Source: Eretmocerus hayati (lineage: Eukaryota; Arthropoda; Insecta; Hymenoptera; Aphelinidae). From it: 64,000 bases of DNA. Under the pieces are notes generated by a model. It was not told the DNA's origin and did not search any database. It saw nothing but the letters and a program-made list of their open reading frames with translations. The stretch is from positions 97,260,976 through 97,324,975 of the forward strand of contig CM056742.1 in the NCBI GenBank assembly GCA_029851415.1, written 5' to 3'. Positions 1 to 11,611 of the stretch are shown here, piece after piece (position 1 is the first letter of the stretch; each line of letters starts with the position of its first letter). Position numbers and translations under genes: made by a program.

Positions 1-1861
1 CAAGAGCTTTTTTGTACATGTCACTTGTTAACGTGTAATAGCTTCAATGTGCATCAATATACAAGGATTTTTCCGTTGTAATGTATATATAGCTGCTATT
101 TTGTGAAATAAGAATTTAAATATGAGGACACATTGAAGAAATGCTACTCATGAGTATTCGTAAACAACTGCAATTCTGATACAATTCCCACCGAATAGTT
201 ATAATTCAATGCAGAATACTTTTCCATCAATGCCTACAAGGTCCATATCAATGTCGTCCCATCTTTCTTGAGAAGATGATCCTCCAGCACAACCTAAAAG
301 ATAGTACTTTTTTATTCGCTTTTATTGAACTCGGGCGCGTGGAGACAAGATTTCTTGTCGGGGAACTTCGTCATGTGAGCGTGTCATTGACACACTTTGG
401 TATTGTTGTGTTGGTGTAGAGGCTCTGAATGCTCTGATGCGCGATTTTACATTGTGTAAACGCAAACGCGGCTTTGTGCGCAGATCGAGGGGAGAGCATG
501 TAGAGAACAGTAGAGAAAGAATCTATAAGGTGTCACAACTCACAGCTGTGAGCAGAGCACATATATAGCACCATATAGCACATCAGCCGATCAGCCGGAG
601 ATGCTGAGAGATCCTCGCTATCTTTCTAATTTGCACTAATAAATGATCATCAGTGATTACGGTAAAAAGCAATGCTCTCGCTTGCCGGCCTGGCCGAGCT
701 GCCCGCTTATTGTTGCTGCACGCCGCGAAAATTACATACCCATAACCTCTACGATTGTTCACCGCGTGATATGATGCTGTTGCAGGTTGCAGCTCAGTGC
801 AGATATTTTGTGTGATGAAGTGATTTCATTAATGTGTTCCACTTCTGGATCTATCCTGCAATGACTCTCATCTTCATCAATTTGTAGATGAATTTGTGAA
901 CAGTGTCAAAGCAGATGATTGAGAAGAGTATTAGAAACAAATGTTCAGACCAGTAGAATTACTGATAGGTGGTTGATGGTTCTATATTTTTTCATAGCTG
1001 TGAAGAGCTAAATTTTCTAGTACGCAATCAAGTTTTGCATACGGCGGAGAAATCAAGTCACAGTTTTGATCAAGCAGTAACAGAGTGATGAATTGTATTT
1101 CATGGGACACTGTGTATCAATTGATTAGTAACTGCCATCAATCTCTCTCCTAAATGTTAATTAGGTGTGCCATTGCTCAGAACTCCAGATTAGTGACGGA
1201 ATAGACCACTTTTGTTGTGAACATCAGTTGCAATAGTTCCATGCGTACCAAGTGCTTGTTTGTTCACACTCCTAAGGATGCTTTCTAGCACTGACACATC
1301 CATTACAAAAATTTAGCAGTCATTTTCAACTAAATTCCACCACTCCAATGGTTTCTGTGTAGATGATTACAATTCTGCAACACTAATAACAAAGTATTAG
1401 TGTGGTATCAGCATAGAGGGCTCAAAGATCATTCAGTTTCTTAGAAGCACAAAGCATCGCTCGACTAATTTGAATTAGCAGATAACCCTATCCATGATTG
1501 ATCTCCGACTTGTGAACTGTTGTGGAATACTCATTGATAGAGATGTACTCATGTTGTCAATAAGCTATACAGCCTCCTGAATTTGATTTGCCAATAACTT
1601 GGCATTCATTACAAAGTTACTGGTTTGCTATACATGACAAGAGGCATAATTTGGGATCAACCGTGGCTGATCGCTCTACTCCTGACTAATCCATTTGTAC
1701 TCTACAGCCCTTCTTTCCCAATACTTATGCAGAAATGGATACATCCCTTCATTATGATCAGCCAGAGAAATTTCAAAGATTATCCAAAGCTTTAGCCTGA
1801 TATTAAATTTTTCGAATTATGGTCCATTTTAAATTATTAGATATGAACTAAAAATATGAAA
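1..1861. other. No gene recognised
   Basis: AT-rich sequence with no reading frame of useful length on either strand. I see no splice-phase-consistent exon chain, no RNA gene and no strong repeat. A short palindrome (GACAAGATTTCTTGTC) lies near 345 and is probably trivial. The stretch ends at the left arm of the hairpin palindrome. Confidence 0.6.
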
Positions 1862-2258
1862 ATAAATTAATTTAAAAAAATAATTTTGAAAATTCGCTTT
1901 TATGAACATAATAGCAACGCAAAATGTGAAAATAATCTTGAATCTCCTTTCTGCATCTAGCATAGATGTTGGCTAAGTTTACTGACTTACGTGCTCCAAG
2001 ATGTTCATGATTTTATGAATAAATATGATAAAAGCGTGGGTTACATCATGAAGACTAATGTTGATGAATCAAGTTTATAACCCACGCTTTTGTCATATTT
2101 ATTCATAAAATCATGAACATCTTGGAGCATGTAAGTCAGTAAACTTAGCCAACATCTATGCTAGATGCAGAAAGGAGATTCAATATTATTTTCATATTTT
2201 GCGTTGCTATTATGTTCATAAAAGCGAATTTTTAAAATTATTTTTTTAAATTATTTTA
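1862..2258. repeat. Hairpin palindrome (foldback/MITE-like)
   Basis: The sequence from about 1862 to 2043 is repeated almost perfectly in reverse complement from 2078 to about 2258, with a spacer of only 34 bases. The arms are about 180 bp and differ at a handful of bases. The outer ends are A/T-rich. No target duplication is clear. The right outer end supplies the TAA stop of the adjacent minus-strand MULE gene. It could be a foldback element or a MITE; the family was not recognised. Confidence 0.85.
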
Positions 2259-3581
2259 TACAGATATCTCAATTTGATTATATTGACGTACCAAAGATGG
2301 ATGTTTTATTACCAATTTATTATCGCTGTCTAGTTGGCATGTACTAGCCCATTTTCTTTCCCTGCATAGAATTTCCCTCACATCATTGGAAGCAGAGAAC
2401 TTTTTGGTTATCTCAGAAATCTGAGCATTCGATTGATTGTCCTCGAGAAGTATTATTGGAGCGTTGTACACTTGTTCCCCAGAGACTGTAATAAAAAATT
2501 GATTTACCAGGGTAATAATAGAGAAATGCCTGTAATCATTCAAATGAGATTGGGACAAACTTTTTCGGTAGGTCGTTTTCACACCCTCTTGCAGACAGAC
2601 CATCTGGACTTCAAATTGTTTGGCCTGATACCTGCCTTTGGTGATAAAAATTGGTTCTAAAAAAAAAGAAAATTTTACTATTGATCACCTAAAATTCATA
2701 TGACTCTCAAAAGCTCACAGAGATCATAATGTCAGCTGTGATGCGAGTAAAGAGATTTTTGATTGATCAAACGGCTTACCAAATGTCTTAGGAACGTATC
2801 CATCAGCATCCTGTCCTTCAAAGTAGCTGCACTCATCCAAAAACTGTTCTACGTTTTTGTTTTCCTTGTATTTTTTGGTGGCTTCAGTGATGCGAGCAGT
2901 CCGTTCTTTTTGCTCAGGACTCTTTCTAGACTGATGCTCTTCTTCTCTAAGTGAGTCCAACAAAACATCTTTCATGAAGTCCACGCATCCAGCTTGAAAA
3001 AAATACATATTAGTGCAATTATTATCATATGAAGTCTGTATAGCCGATACAACTCGTCGCAGTCGTGGAACTTAAAATTTCCGAGAAATGTACATTTGCA
3101 CTACGTTAGACTACTAATCTGCAAGTCTCATTTTTCGTCGACAAATATAATTAATTGAAAACAACATAAATTGGGGAATGTACACCATTGCATGAATTAT
3201 GTCCATTATGAGAAAATGATTCTGCTTGAGACATGAACTCACCAAGAAAAACGTTGATCTCTGATCCTTTGCCGACGTAAGTAGGGAACTGAGCGTGGTA
3301 GGATTCCAATCCATTATTTGTTGCATCGTCTACATCGTAAACACTCACTTCTTCGGGGTCCTCACGCACCATCCACTGATTTTCCCAATATACATCCATA
3401 TACTCTGTCACTACGTGATGGCCACCATACATCTCGAGCGTTTCATCCCTGATCGTCTTGAATCCGGCTTCAAATTGCTCAGGAGGTAGTCGTACTAGAG
3501 CCATTAATTTTCTGAGCTGCTTGTGAGATCTTGGGTTATTTTTTTTGTTTCCACAAGGATCAGCAATACCACGTTTCCCTA

Positions 3582-3880
3582 CCTAAAATAAATGACTCAT
3601 TTGAAATGACTCAGGGATTTGGGATATTTGAAATGACTCATTTGAAGAAAGATAGAAATGAATCATTTGAAATGACTCATTTGATGTGACTCATTTGAAA
3701 TGATTGATTTGGGAAACTTGAAAAAAATTCCAACAATCAATGTTTGATTCAGTATTCCTTTCTACATTTCAGGCGTAGAATACTTAGGTATAAACAGATT
3801 TTTCAAATGACTCATTTCAAATCAGTCATTTGAAATATCCCAAATCCCTGAATCATTTCAAATGAGTCATCTATTTTAGG
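3582..3880. repeat. Inverted repeat with clustered TGACTCA motifs, intron 5 of the MULE gene
   Basis: Left arm about 3582-3650, right arm about 3805-3880. The interior is built from a directly repeated unit resembling ATGACTCATTTGAA. The 7-mer TGACTCA occurs six times on the plus strand and once on the minus strand. The left arm abuts the acceptor of exon 6, so the outer bases CCTAAAATA occur at both ends of the repeat. It could be a small MITE-like insertion in the intron. Confidence 0.8.
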
Positions 3881-4917
3881 CAGGATTGACAGCATTTTTC
3901 CACGTCGCCTGCAAATGTGATTGGAAAATTTAGTTTCATATACAGGTGTCCGGAAAGTAAGTACCCCACCCCCGTTTTCTCAGAAGCGGTCGGAAATCGG
4001 GAAAAACTGAGGTACATACACGTGCCCTCCTATATTTTGGGAGGGACACCCGATGGTGACCTTGTTTTTGACCTTGGAGGTCATTTGAGAGGTCATTTGT
4101 GGGACAGCTCGATTTCTTCAAATGGGAACACGTATTTCTGACCTCGAATTCTGAAAGGGTGTGAAAAATTATGGAACTTTAATCTAAAACATTTTTCGAT
4201 CCGAGTTGACCTTGCTGAGAAAAATGGAGGTCTTAACGTAAAAACGGTAATCGCTGTAGCTCCAAGAGTAAGCATTTTAAGTAAAAATCTTTGGAAAAAA
4301 TTGTATATAATCACAGTAAGAATGAACTAGTAACATTAGTTTTGACCTTGCAGTTTATTTTTAAGGTCACTCGGAGGCCAACTAAATTTTTCCAGATAAA
4401 AACACCTATTATGATATTCAAGCATCATTCTAGTAATGCCAGCCTCGAACACTTCATGTTACGTTCACGTAAAAAATCCCAAGCTACTATACATTTTGAT
4501 GAAAACCTCGCTCTCGATGAATTATCCGATTTACACAATTTTCAACTTGAATGCATAAATAATTTCAAGCCGATTTCAGATTATGTGTTCAAAAAGTATA
4601 GGGATGAACATCATATTCAAAAAGAATTATATGTTGTTTATAATCATCTCAACCCGCAAAAATGAGTGTGTTTGACAGGGATAACGTACAATTGATTAGC
4701 TCTGACCGGTATTGATTTTAAGCTCATGCAGATTCAAAATAGAAATTATTCCAAGTACTCCTGTAACGATAATGTCTGATATAGAATGAGAAGGAAGGCA
4801 AAATGTCGTCGGGAGGAAACCGATAATCTTCTCGTCAATCATAGATATAGGTCAATACGAAGCAAAGAATCGAATACAAAAATGAAAAGATATCCTCAAA
4901 GCTTGACGGGCACTCAC
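3881..4917. other. Rest of MULE intron 5, unexplained content
   Basis: Contains a plus-strand frame (4291-4665, 124 codons) that I do not recognise; it has no known motif and may be chance. The stretch near 3940 begins TACAGGTGTCCGGAAAG, which resembles a transposon terminus at a TA site, but I find no matching inverted end. No other feature seen. Confidence 0.35.
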
Positions 4918-5928
4918 CTGATTGTGATGAAAACCACAACCTTCTACCGTTGCACCAGGAAAAGCTCTTTTGAAAGCATTTCTGAGACCCTTCTCGGAAT
5001 CTGATTCTAATTTTGTAGGTTGTAAATCGGGAACTTCTTCCTTCGCACCCTCGAACATCCTGTCATACGTCTCCTCTTTTTTATCCTCCATGAGAGCCCA
5101 CCACAGAGGTTTGAACTGCGCCATGAAATTTTTTTTCAAAAAATTAGACACATATAATTATATAATTTTCTGGTTATGTATTTCCTCGGTTCTTGCAATT
5201 TTTTCTTCAATAACCCGAGGTAGTTTTTCGATCAGAACAAACAAGTAATCTTGTGATTTCCCGGAATAACCAATATTTCCCGAGTTCTGGAGTATTAGAG
5301 CGAGAACATTTGGATTTTTGACACGAAAAAAGTATCCTAGCCCACGAAATTTGAAGGATTTGTCTGTACATTCTCACGGGAGTATTTTTATGGTTTCGAA
5401 CGAAATGCCGTGCGGGTTTGACGATCAGACGAAAGGGGCGCGAACGAGAGGATAAATATGGTCAAAATTTTTTTTTCTGAGAAAACGACTATGCCATCGT
5501 TCTCAGCTCGAAAAAATACATATGAATACCGATCTCCAGACCCCCATAATTTTCTAGGACGGGCTTCAAAATTAAGGTGTACCCTCCCCTCAAGATTGGA
5601 ATTTTCAATTTCTTTGGTCGAGTCGCACAAAGTTGCATGATAAGTATTCACGTTCAGGGCATTTTCGTCAATTTTGTATTGGAATATTGAGAGCACTCAC
5701 CTTGCCTTTATCCTTGACCATCATAGTGAAAACCTGGTATCAATCATGTACACCAATGGCAGCGTCAAATGTTGCATCACCAAATACTGTCTCGGCTTTT
5801 GGAGCAAGCTTTGCAGTATTTTCTTTATCCATTATCAAAATCACCCTTCCACCAGGTTTGCTCTTATCTTCGGGCTCAAGATACTTGAAAGCTACGTGAC
5901 GGAGGCAGAGAGAGTGGCAAGAGGAAAA

Positions 5929-5971
5929 TAGATAGATAGATAGATACATAGATAGACAAACAGATAGATAG
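5929..5971 (+). repeat. (GATA)n microsatellite
   Basis: A run of GATA units with a few substitutions, in intron 3 of the minus-strand MULE gene just upstream of exon 4. Confidence 0.9.
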
Positions 5972-7244
5972 ATTTTTTTGTCATTAGCTAGGAAAATATA
6001 TGCACAGATGGATATAGATCGGTCTAAGAAGAGGTAGACAATGTAATAGTATCAATAGAATGAAGTCAGAAGCAGGCACAAAAAAGTTCGATTAGTTCAA
6101 TCGTATAACACGATATTTTCTCATGATTATTGTGTAAAAATGTACCACACTCACTCAGTTTCCTTTCTTCCTCTCCAAATTGATATGGTAGCGATCCCAT
6201 TCCACGCAACTCTCCGCCCACAGTGCGAATTGAATCGTGTTTTTTGTGGCGGGGCAATGGGATTGGGAGTTTATGTTTCTCTTTCTCTAACCGAGCGTAG
6301 CGATAAACGCTTTCCTTTTTCATATCCTTTGCAGCATCTACATGTCTACACAAGAACAAATCGAATTTTGCACTTAATTTCAACTATTACCAAACCCAAC
6401 AAATATATTATGAGTATAAGCAAAAATTAAATCGTTTAAGAAGTGTGAAGTCCATACGAAATTGACTTAAGATTAGATTATCACTCAGACAACAGCGTGA
6501 TCTCGAATATTTCACTTCCCTCCACGATTTCGAGGGAAAATAATAGTGCTATGTATGCTCATCGCCAAATTAGCTCCTCAGCACGGCTCTCGTGATTTAG
6601 CATACACAGGGCGAAAATGAATTGGTGATAACTTTCATTTGATCTGATAAGATTTGATTTCTAAAAAATTTTGGCAATTACTTGAGCCTTTGCAAATCAG
6701 AATTCCACAGGGACTACTTGGAATTGACACATTTTTTCAATGACACATTCTATTCAAAAAAAGGTTACCAGGTGTCGAAATAGGTTCCGAGCTGAAAACA
6801 CTATGCACTTATCTTCGGCGAATTTCAAAAGAAATTTCTAGTGACCGTGATAGTATTGCATTGCAGACACGCTTACTTGGAGCATGTTCCATTCCTGGAG
6901 TGCTGAAAGCAGCTCTCACCTCGCTCCGTACTTGCTTTTTTCGAGGAATTTTCTGCATATGTGCTCGTGCTTCAATTTGACCGATCCATCTTTTTTTGAT
7001 TTTGTAAGTGTCGCCGGACACCCCTTATATTTATACGAATCTTGGAAGCTCCTGCCAACGAAGAACCAAATATTCAAAAAACACTCCTCGGAAGTACACT
7101 CATTACATCTGTTTCCCATTCGGCACGCAAATCAGCTTCTTAATCAAAGCACTAATTCAAATTCACTCACTCGGTCCACTTGAACTCCTCTTTTTTACTA
7201 TAACAAAACCCATCATACTCGAACCCTTTTTTCGGTTTTGACAT

Positions 7245-7937
7245 GATGAGGAGCTTTGCAAAACCGTCTTCTTTCGGAAGCACTTCGCTCCATACTGATT
7301 TGATCGATGACGAAAGAAAAGCTCGATCGACCGGCTGACTGCATTTCCAAAAACTCTTCGCACCCTGTCGATTCGCCGAAATAAAGCAGTCGCGCGCTTC
7401 GAGTTGGTTCCGAGATTTTCGGCACAGGAGCCATACCTACTCGCAAATACCTCATTCCGCAGGAACGCAAACCATTGCATGCACGTTTAATCCTTCCCAT
7501 CAGTCAGTACTCACGACGTTTTCCCATCCCCTTGCTAAGTGCTGCGCAAAAATATGCAAAGCACGTGCATAGAACATACTTAAGCATGTGATTCCGTGCT
7601 CGCGGACTTGACGTGCAGGTGCAGACGACAACAGCAGCAGCAGCTCGTCGTCAATGAAAGACGAAGCATCACGTAGATTTCACACCACCCTTTGACTTTT
7701 GAACGCGTGTTTCCTACCTTGGCCACCAGGGGGCGCTCCCGGCGTCCGGGTGGAGATTTCCGCCACCCCTCTTTGTATAGTGATCTTCTTCGTGACATCC
7801 AAGGTCGGAGACCGGAGATAAGTGATCTTGGCACCGAAATTGTCAGCTACAGGAGTTCCAGGAAAAGAAGACAATACTTTCAAAACTCCTACATACAAAT
7901 TTGCGTTTAGAAAGACTCCTCCAGCCTCCAATTTTCC
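7245..7937. other. Upstream flank of the MULE gene, no gene seen
   Basis: The sequence 5' of the presumed ATG at 7244 (minus strand). Overlapping minus-strand frames here show no family motif and shift out of phase with exon 1. No TATA box or other promoter could be assigned with confidence. Confidence 0.4.
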
Positions 7938-8372
7938 AAGATTATTGATAAACATGCTGAAACCAAGCACTCCAGTACGTCCCTTCCACTGCACGTGGAG
8001 ACATGTTCGTGGTATAGAAATACTTGTGTTGAAAGAAATACTACCCGTATTCCCGAAAATCTCTTGCTTTCTATTAGTTTTTGCACACTGGGAAATGTTG
8101 TCCACAAGCATGAAAATCCAGATCACCAGCTGTCTTGCGTAAGTCACGCATGAACGTTGTGTAAGACAGCGAATGATCTGGACTTTTATGCTCATGGGCA
8201 ACAATTTCGAATGTGGAAAAACTAGCGGGAAGCAAGAGATTTCCAAGGAGACGGGTATTCTCTTTTTCCAAGTCGAGTATTTCTATACCACGAACATGTC
8301 CCCACGTGCAGTAGAAGAGGCGTACTGGGGTGCTTGGTTCCAGCGTGTTTATCAATAATCTTGCCAGGATCA
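7938..8372. repeat. Old inverted repeat, arms about 205 bp
   Basis: 7938-8142 recurs in reverse complement at about 8158-8372, with many substitutions (roughly 75-80% identity by eye) and a spacer of about 15 bp. Homology resumes beyond the arms (near 7815-7840 and 8375-8400) after a gap of roughly 100 bp on the left. The open frame on the minus strand across this region (7680-8246) is probably fortuitous. Family not recognised. Confidence 0.75.
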
Positions 8373-8430
8373 CTTATCTGGAGAGTGGAGCCTATCTTCT
8401 TATACAGACATCAACGGGCTTGTGCGCGAA

Positions 8431-8604
8431 CTAGGGTCCCTAGAAGGGGTTCGAGACACAGTATTTTCAGTCCGCCATGTTTTGCCCAAGTCCCGTGTTA
8501 TCTACTATACCTATATCGACGGAGTCAAAGTATAGGTATAGTAAATAACACGGGCTGGGCAAAGTACGGCGGACCATTTGTTTCGACTCTTCTAGGAACC
8601 CTAG
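8431..8604. mobile_element. MITE-like element, 174 bp
   Basis: Terminal inverted repeats begin CTAGGGTCCCTAGAAG on the left and CTAGGGTTCCTAGAAG on the right. Homology continues through about 80 bp of each arm to a spacer of about 17 bp, so almost the whole element is foldback. It is flanked by similar short sequences (GCGAA / CACGAA), so a target duplication is possible but not clear. Confidence 0.7.
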
Positions 8605-9634
8605 CACGAACGCGCTACGAACGCGCAGGCTGTGAGCGGCTAATATGATTTGATATAGAGAGGGTTCTCTCTACCCTCCCTAATTTGGTATCAGATTTGG
8701 ATCTCTCCTAACAAGGAGTATTTAAGTAAGGAGGGATTAGGAACGAGGGAAAAGGATGGGGGAGAGGTTCTAGATGGACAAGTCACACGCCTTGAGGAAA
8801 TTGCACAGAATTTCCGAGGTTTTGTGAGTGGGTTTAGGGAGAAAATCTGTGATTATGTAGGCTGGGAATTTTTTTTCCTTCGTGAGCTTACGTTGAAGGG
8901 AGGTAGTGATCTGCTATCTGAATCTTGCTTTCAAGCACACAGGATCGCTAGCTCACAGGTCTGCCGAATGAGCATTGCATTCACCAAAGACCCTTACTTG
9001 GAGGGTCTCTTGCATCGCGTAATAATAACATTATTTTTACGCCATGGTCTCTAGCATGCGGCCACGACCATAAAAGAAAGGTCTGCTCCCTTCAGTGCTC
9101 GGACTTGACTCAAGGTTAAGGAGTAAATTTCCCTACTCTGCCTCTCGGGATCCAATATGGCCGGTGCAGGCAGCGCTCGCTGATTGGTCGGTCATTCTTT
9201 CCGCTATGGATATAGTCGATACTGCTATAGCTTAAACGTAAACACAGAGCAAAACCAAAGTTTGCGTGATTATTCGTCACGCTGGCACGAAGAAAATGCA
9301 TCCAAGATCTGTCTATCCTGCTGCAAAAGATCGATTGGGATAGATTGAAAACCAATCGAATCCTATCGGGATCAATACATTTCAATCGGTTCTATCATTC
9401 AACCGGCGAGAGCAGTATTGGGATTCAATGCAGATCAATCAAACATAGACCCAATCTAGCTGAATCCTGAATTGTAGATTCGAGATCACAACTGCCAATC
9501 GAATTCTATACTGTTGATGAGGATTGATGTGAGCGAATATGATCCAATACTAGTATCCAGCATAGGATAGGGTCCGGATGGATGGATGAAAGATCTTTGC
9601 TGGTTCAGTATGTTTGAAGGAACCAATACAGTAT
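8605..9634. other. No gene recognised
   Basis: No coding frame with recognisable motifs. The stretch 8655-8770 is a purine/pyrimidine-biased patch. From about 9330 the composition (many GATTGA and AATCGA words) resembles the satellite that starts at 11.6 kb, without clear monomers. Confidence 0.5.
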
Positions 9635-9904
9635 TGGAATCGATCTAATTGAATTATGGATCCCGTCTCCCACTGCTCTATCGAGATCAATGCTTCAGAA
9701 ACTGATTCAATTTGCGAAACGATACTAATTATGATACGTTTCCGTCTTCATGGAAGACATCGTACGTAATGGAATCGATCTAATTGAAGGATGGATCCCG
9801 TCTCCCACTACTCTATCGAGATCAATGCTTCAGAAACTGATTCAATTTGCGAAACGATACTAATTATGATACGTTCCCGTCTCCATGGCAGACATCGTAC
9901 GTCC
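9635..9904 (+). repeat. Two-copy tandem duplication, 135-bp unit
   Basis: 9635-9769 is repeated at 9770-9904 with a few substitutions, head to tail. The second copy reads directly into the reverse transcriptase frame, and both copies appear to carry the same piece of its coding sequence. This marks a duplication at the 5' edge of the truncated element. Confidence 0.85.
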
Positions 9905-11163
9905 CCCCCATTCATAAAAATGGCACGAAGTCATGTGCAACAAATTATCGTCCAATTTCGACTCCAGATGGTATTGCTAAGATTTTCGACTCAATAATCT
10001 CAGATGAATTGTATTCAGCTGTTTTCGACCGCTTGATTATGAACCGACACGGATTTATGAAAGATAGATCAACTATCACAAATCTTCTAAATTTTTATGA
10101 TTTCGCCATGAATGATTTGGATTGTCATCTACAGACGGATGTAGTATACCTCGACTCCTCTAAAGCATTTGATAGTGTTGACCACAAGCTTTTGTTATGC
10201 AAACTATATAATTTTGAGATCCCATCTAAATTAATCAATTAGATCAAATCGTTTCTCGCAGACAGATATCAGATTGTGCGAATGAATGATTACCTATCTG
10301 ACCCTATAAAAGTGACTTCAGGTGTTTCTCAAGGATCACACCTTGGTCCCCTTCTATTCAATATCTTTATTAATGACATATCACGTGTGGTACTGAGTTC
10401 CGAATGCCTTCTATATGCTGATGACATCAAACTTTTTAGAAAAATTAGCACTTTGTCAGATTGTAATATTTTGCAGAAAGATCTCTCTAACATTGTTAAG
10501 TGGGTAAAAGACAATGGTCTTGAACTGAATGTGAAAAAATGTAAATCTATGTCGATCAGCCGAAGTCTCTTCCCATTACATTTTGATTATTCTATATCAA
10601 CTCAATCCATCGAGAAAGTCACCAATTTCAGCAATCTTGGTGTAATCTTTGACCATAAGCTTGACTTCAGTACGCATATTAATGCAGCTGTCTCTAAAGC
10701 GTTCAAAAACCTAGGTTTCATAAGTCGCAACACGAGTGATTTCCGCAACCCAAGATCTCTTCTTCATCTTTATGAAAGCTTAGTAGTTCCATCTCTGACA
10801 TATGCATCTATTATTTGGACTCCCCATATAGATTACAAAGTATCAGAAATTGAATCTGTGCAACGGAGATTTTTGAGAATCATGGCTGTGAGAACTGAAT
10901 TTCCTATGCATAGATTTGATTACGATTTCAGTGAAATCTCTATGAAATACCAACTCAGTACTATGAAATCTCTGCACAATTTTAAGGATGCTGCATTTGT
11001 CTGGAATATCCTAAATGGCAAAGTATATTGTTCTTTTGTGGCATCGCTTTTCCAAGCTAGAAACAATACCTACCACGTTAGAGACCCTAGACCTCTACTA
11101 GTTGACAACTTTAGAGGTAACCTTGGGTACAATTCAGTGGCGTCCAGATTGAGACGTACATGA
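9847..11163 (+). pseudogene. Non-LTR retrotransposon reverse transcriptase, 5'-truncated
   Basis: One frame runs from about 9847 to the stop at 11161-11163 and is broken only by a TAG at 10240-10242. It encodes the polymerase part of a LINE-type reverse transcriptase: the NYRPIS block near the start, the first catalytic region YLDSSKAFD, the SGVSQGSHLGPLLF block, YADD with both aspartates, and a thumb region ending in the usual EIESVQRRFLR segment. The endonuclease and first ORF are missing. The layout fits the Jockey/CR1/I group; the exact clade was not determined. The copy is dead because of truncation and the stop. Confidence 0.88.
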
Positions 11164-11460
11164 ACATCTTTGCCATCGAATATAAGAGCCCTAAATATGT
11201 ACACCCAGTTCAAACATGCTGACATGCAAGAATTATGCATTAGTTATTGATTTTTCATTATAATATTGAGCCATTTCTACTTCTCAATATGCTATACTCT
11301 GAATTTAATCAGATAGTATTAGTGACTTAGTTTTGATAATAATTCCATTATTTACTCTTACTTTTATTGGCGCTTCTCACATTTTTATGAGTGAAACTTT
11401 GTGAAGGGCTTTTTAGCCCGTATATTGTTTAAAATGAGAAATGCAATAGAAATTATCTAT
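11164..11460 (+). other. Probable 3' UTR of the non-LTR element
   Basis: AT-rich sequence following the reverse transcriptase stop, with no frame. It ends near GAAATTATCTATCC before sequence of another character. The element's exact 3' end is not marked by a clear tail. Confidence 0.45.
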
Positions 11461-11611
11461 CCTAACCAATCCCGAATGACAGGATTGAATTTCACCTTTT
11501 GAACACTATTGTTGCAACATTCCCCGATCGAACCAAATACTTCTCTGCAGTACTGGTGTAAAACAGCCTTGCTTACTCCTATCTATCTCAATCATGAATG
11601 GAGAGATTCGA

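Larger units (their letters stand above)
2256..7244 (-). pseudogene. FLYWCH/MULE-type transposase gene, 8 exons, one in-frame TGA
   Basis: Minus-strand exons that I assign: 7171-7244, 6920-7051, 6155-6345, 5701-5891, 4918-5115, 3243-3582, 2780-2992 and 2256-2635. All junctions have GT/AG ends (mostly GTGAGT donors) and matching phases, giving 573 codons. Exons 1-2 encode a FLYWCH-like finger (KYKGCPATL, then HEH; the first Cys is not obvious). The MULE catalytic core is visible: first Asp in GDATFD (exon 4), second Asp in LESDSEKG and the CGFHH motif (exon 5), Glu in NNGLESYH (exon 6). The family moves DNA by cut-and-paste, and domesticated copies act as DNA-binding factors. An in-frame TGA at 5740-5742 interrupts the core. 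The last exon's 3' junction is the least certain, and its stop lies in the neighbouring palindrome. I infer a recently broken gene or a sequencing error. Confidence 0.78.

Noticed and set aside
4291..4665. 124-codon plus-strand frame inside a MULE intron
   Set aside because: No motif recognised and no second exon found. Kept only as an unexplained stretch.
7680..8246. 188-codon minus-strand frame
   Set aside because: It lies across an inverted repeat whose other arm gives similar peptides on the opposite strand. There is no family motif, and it does not join the MULE exons in phase.
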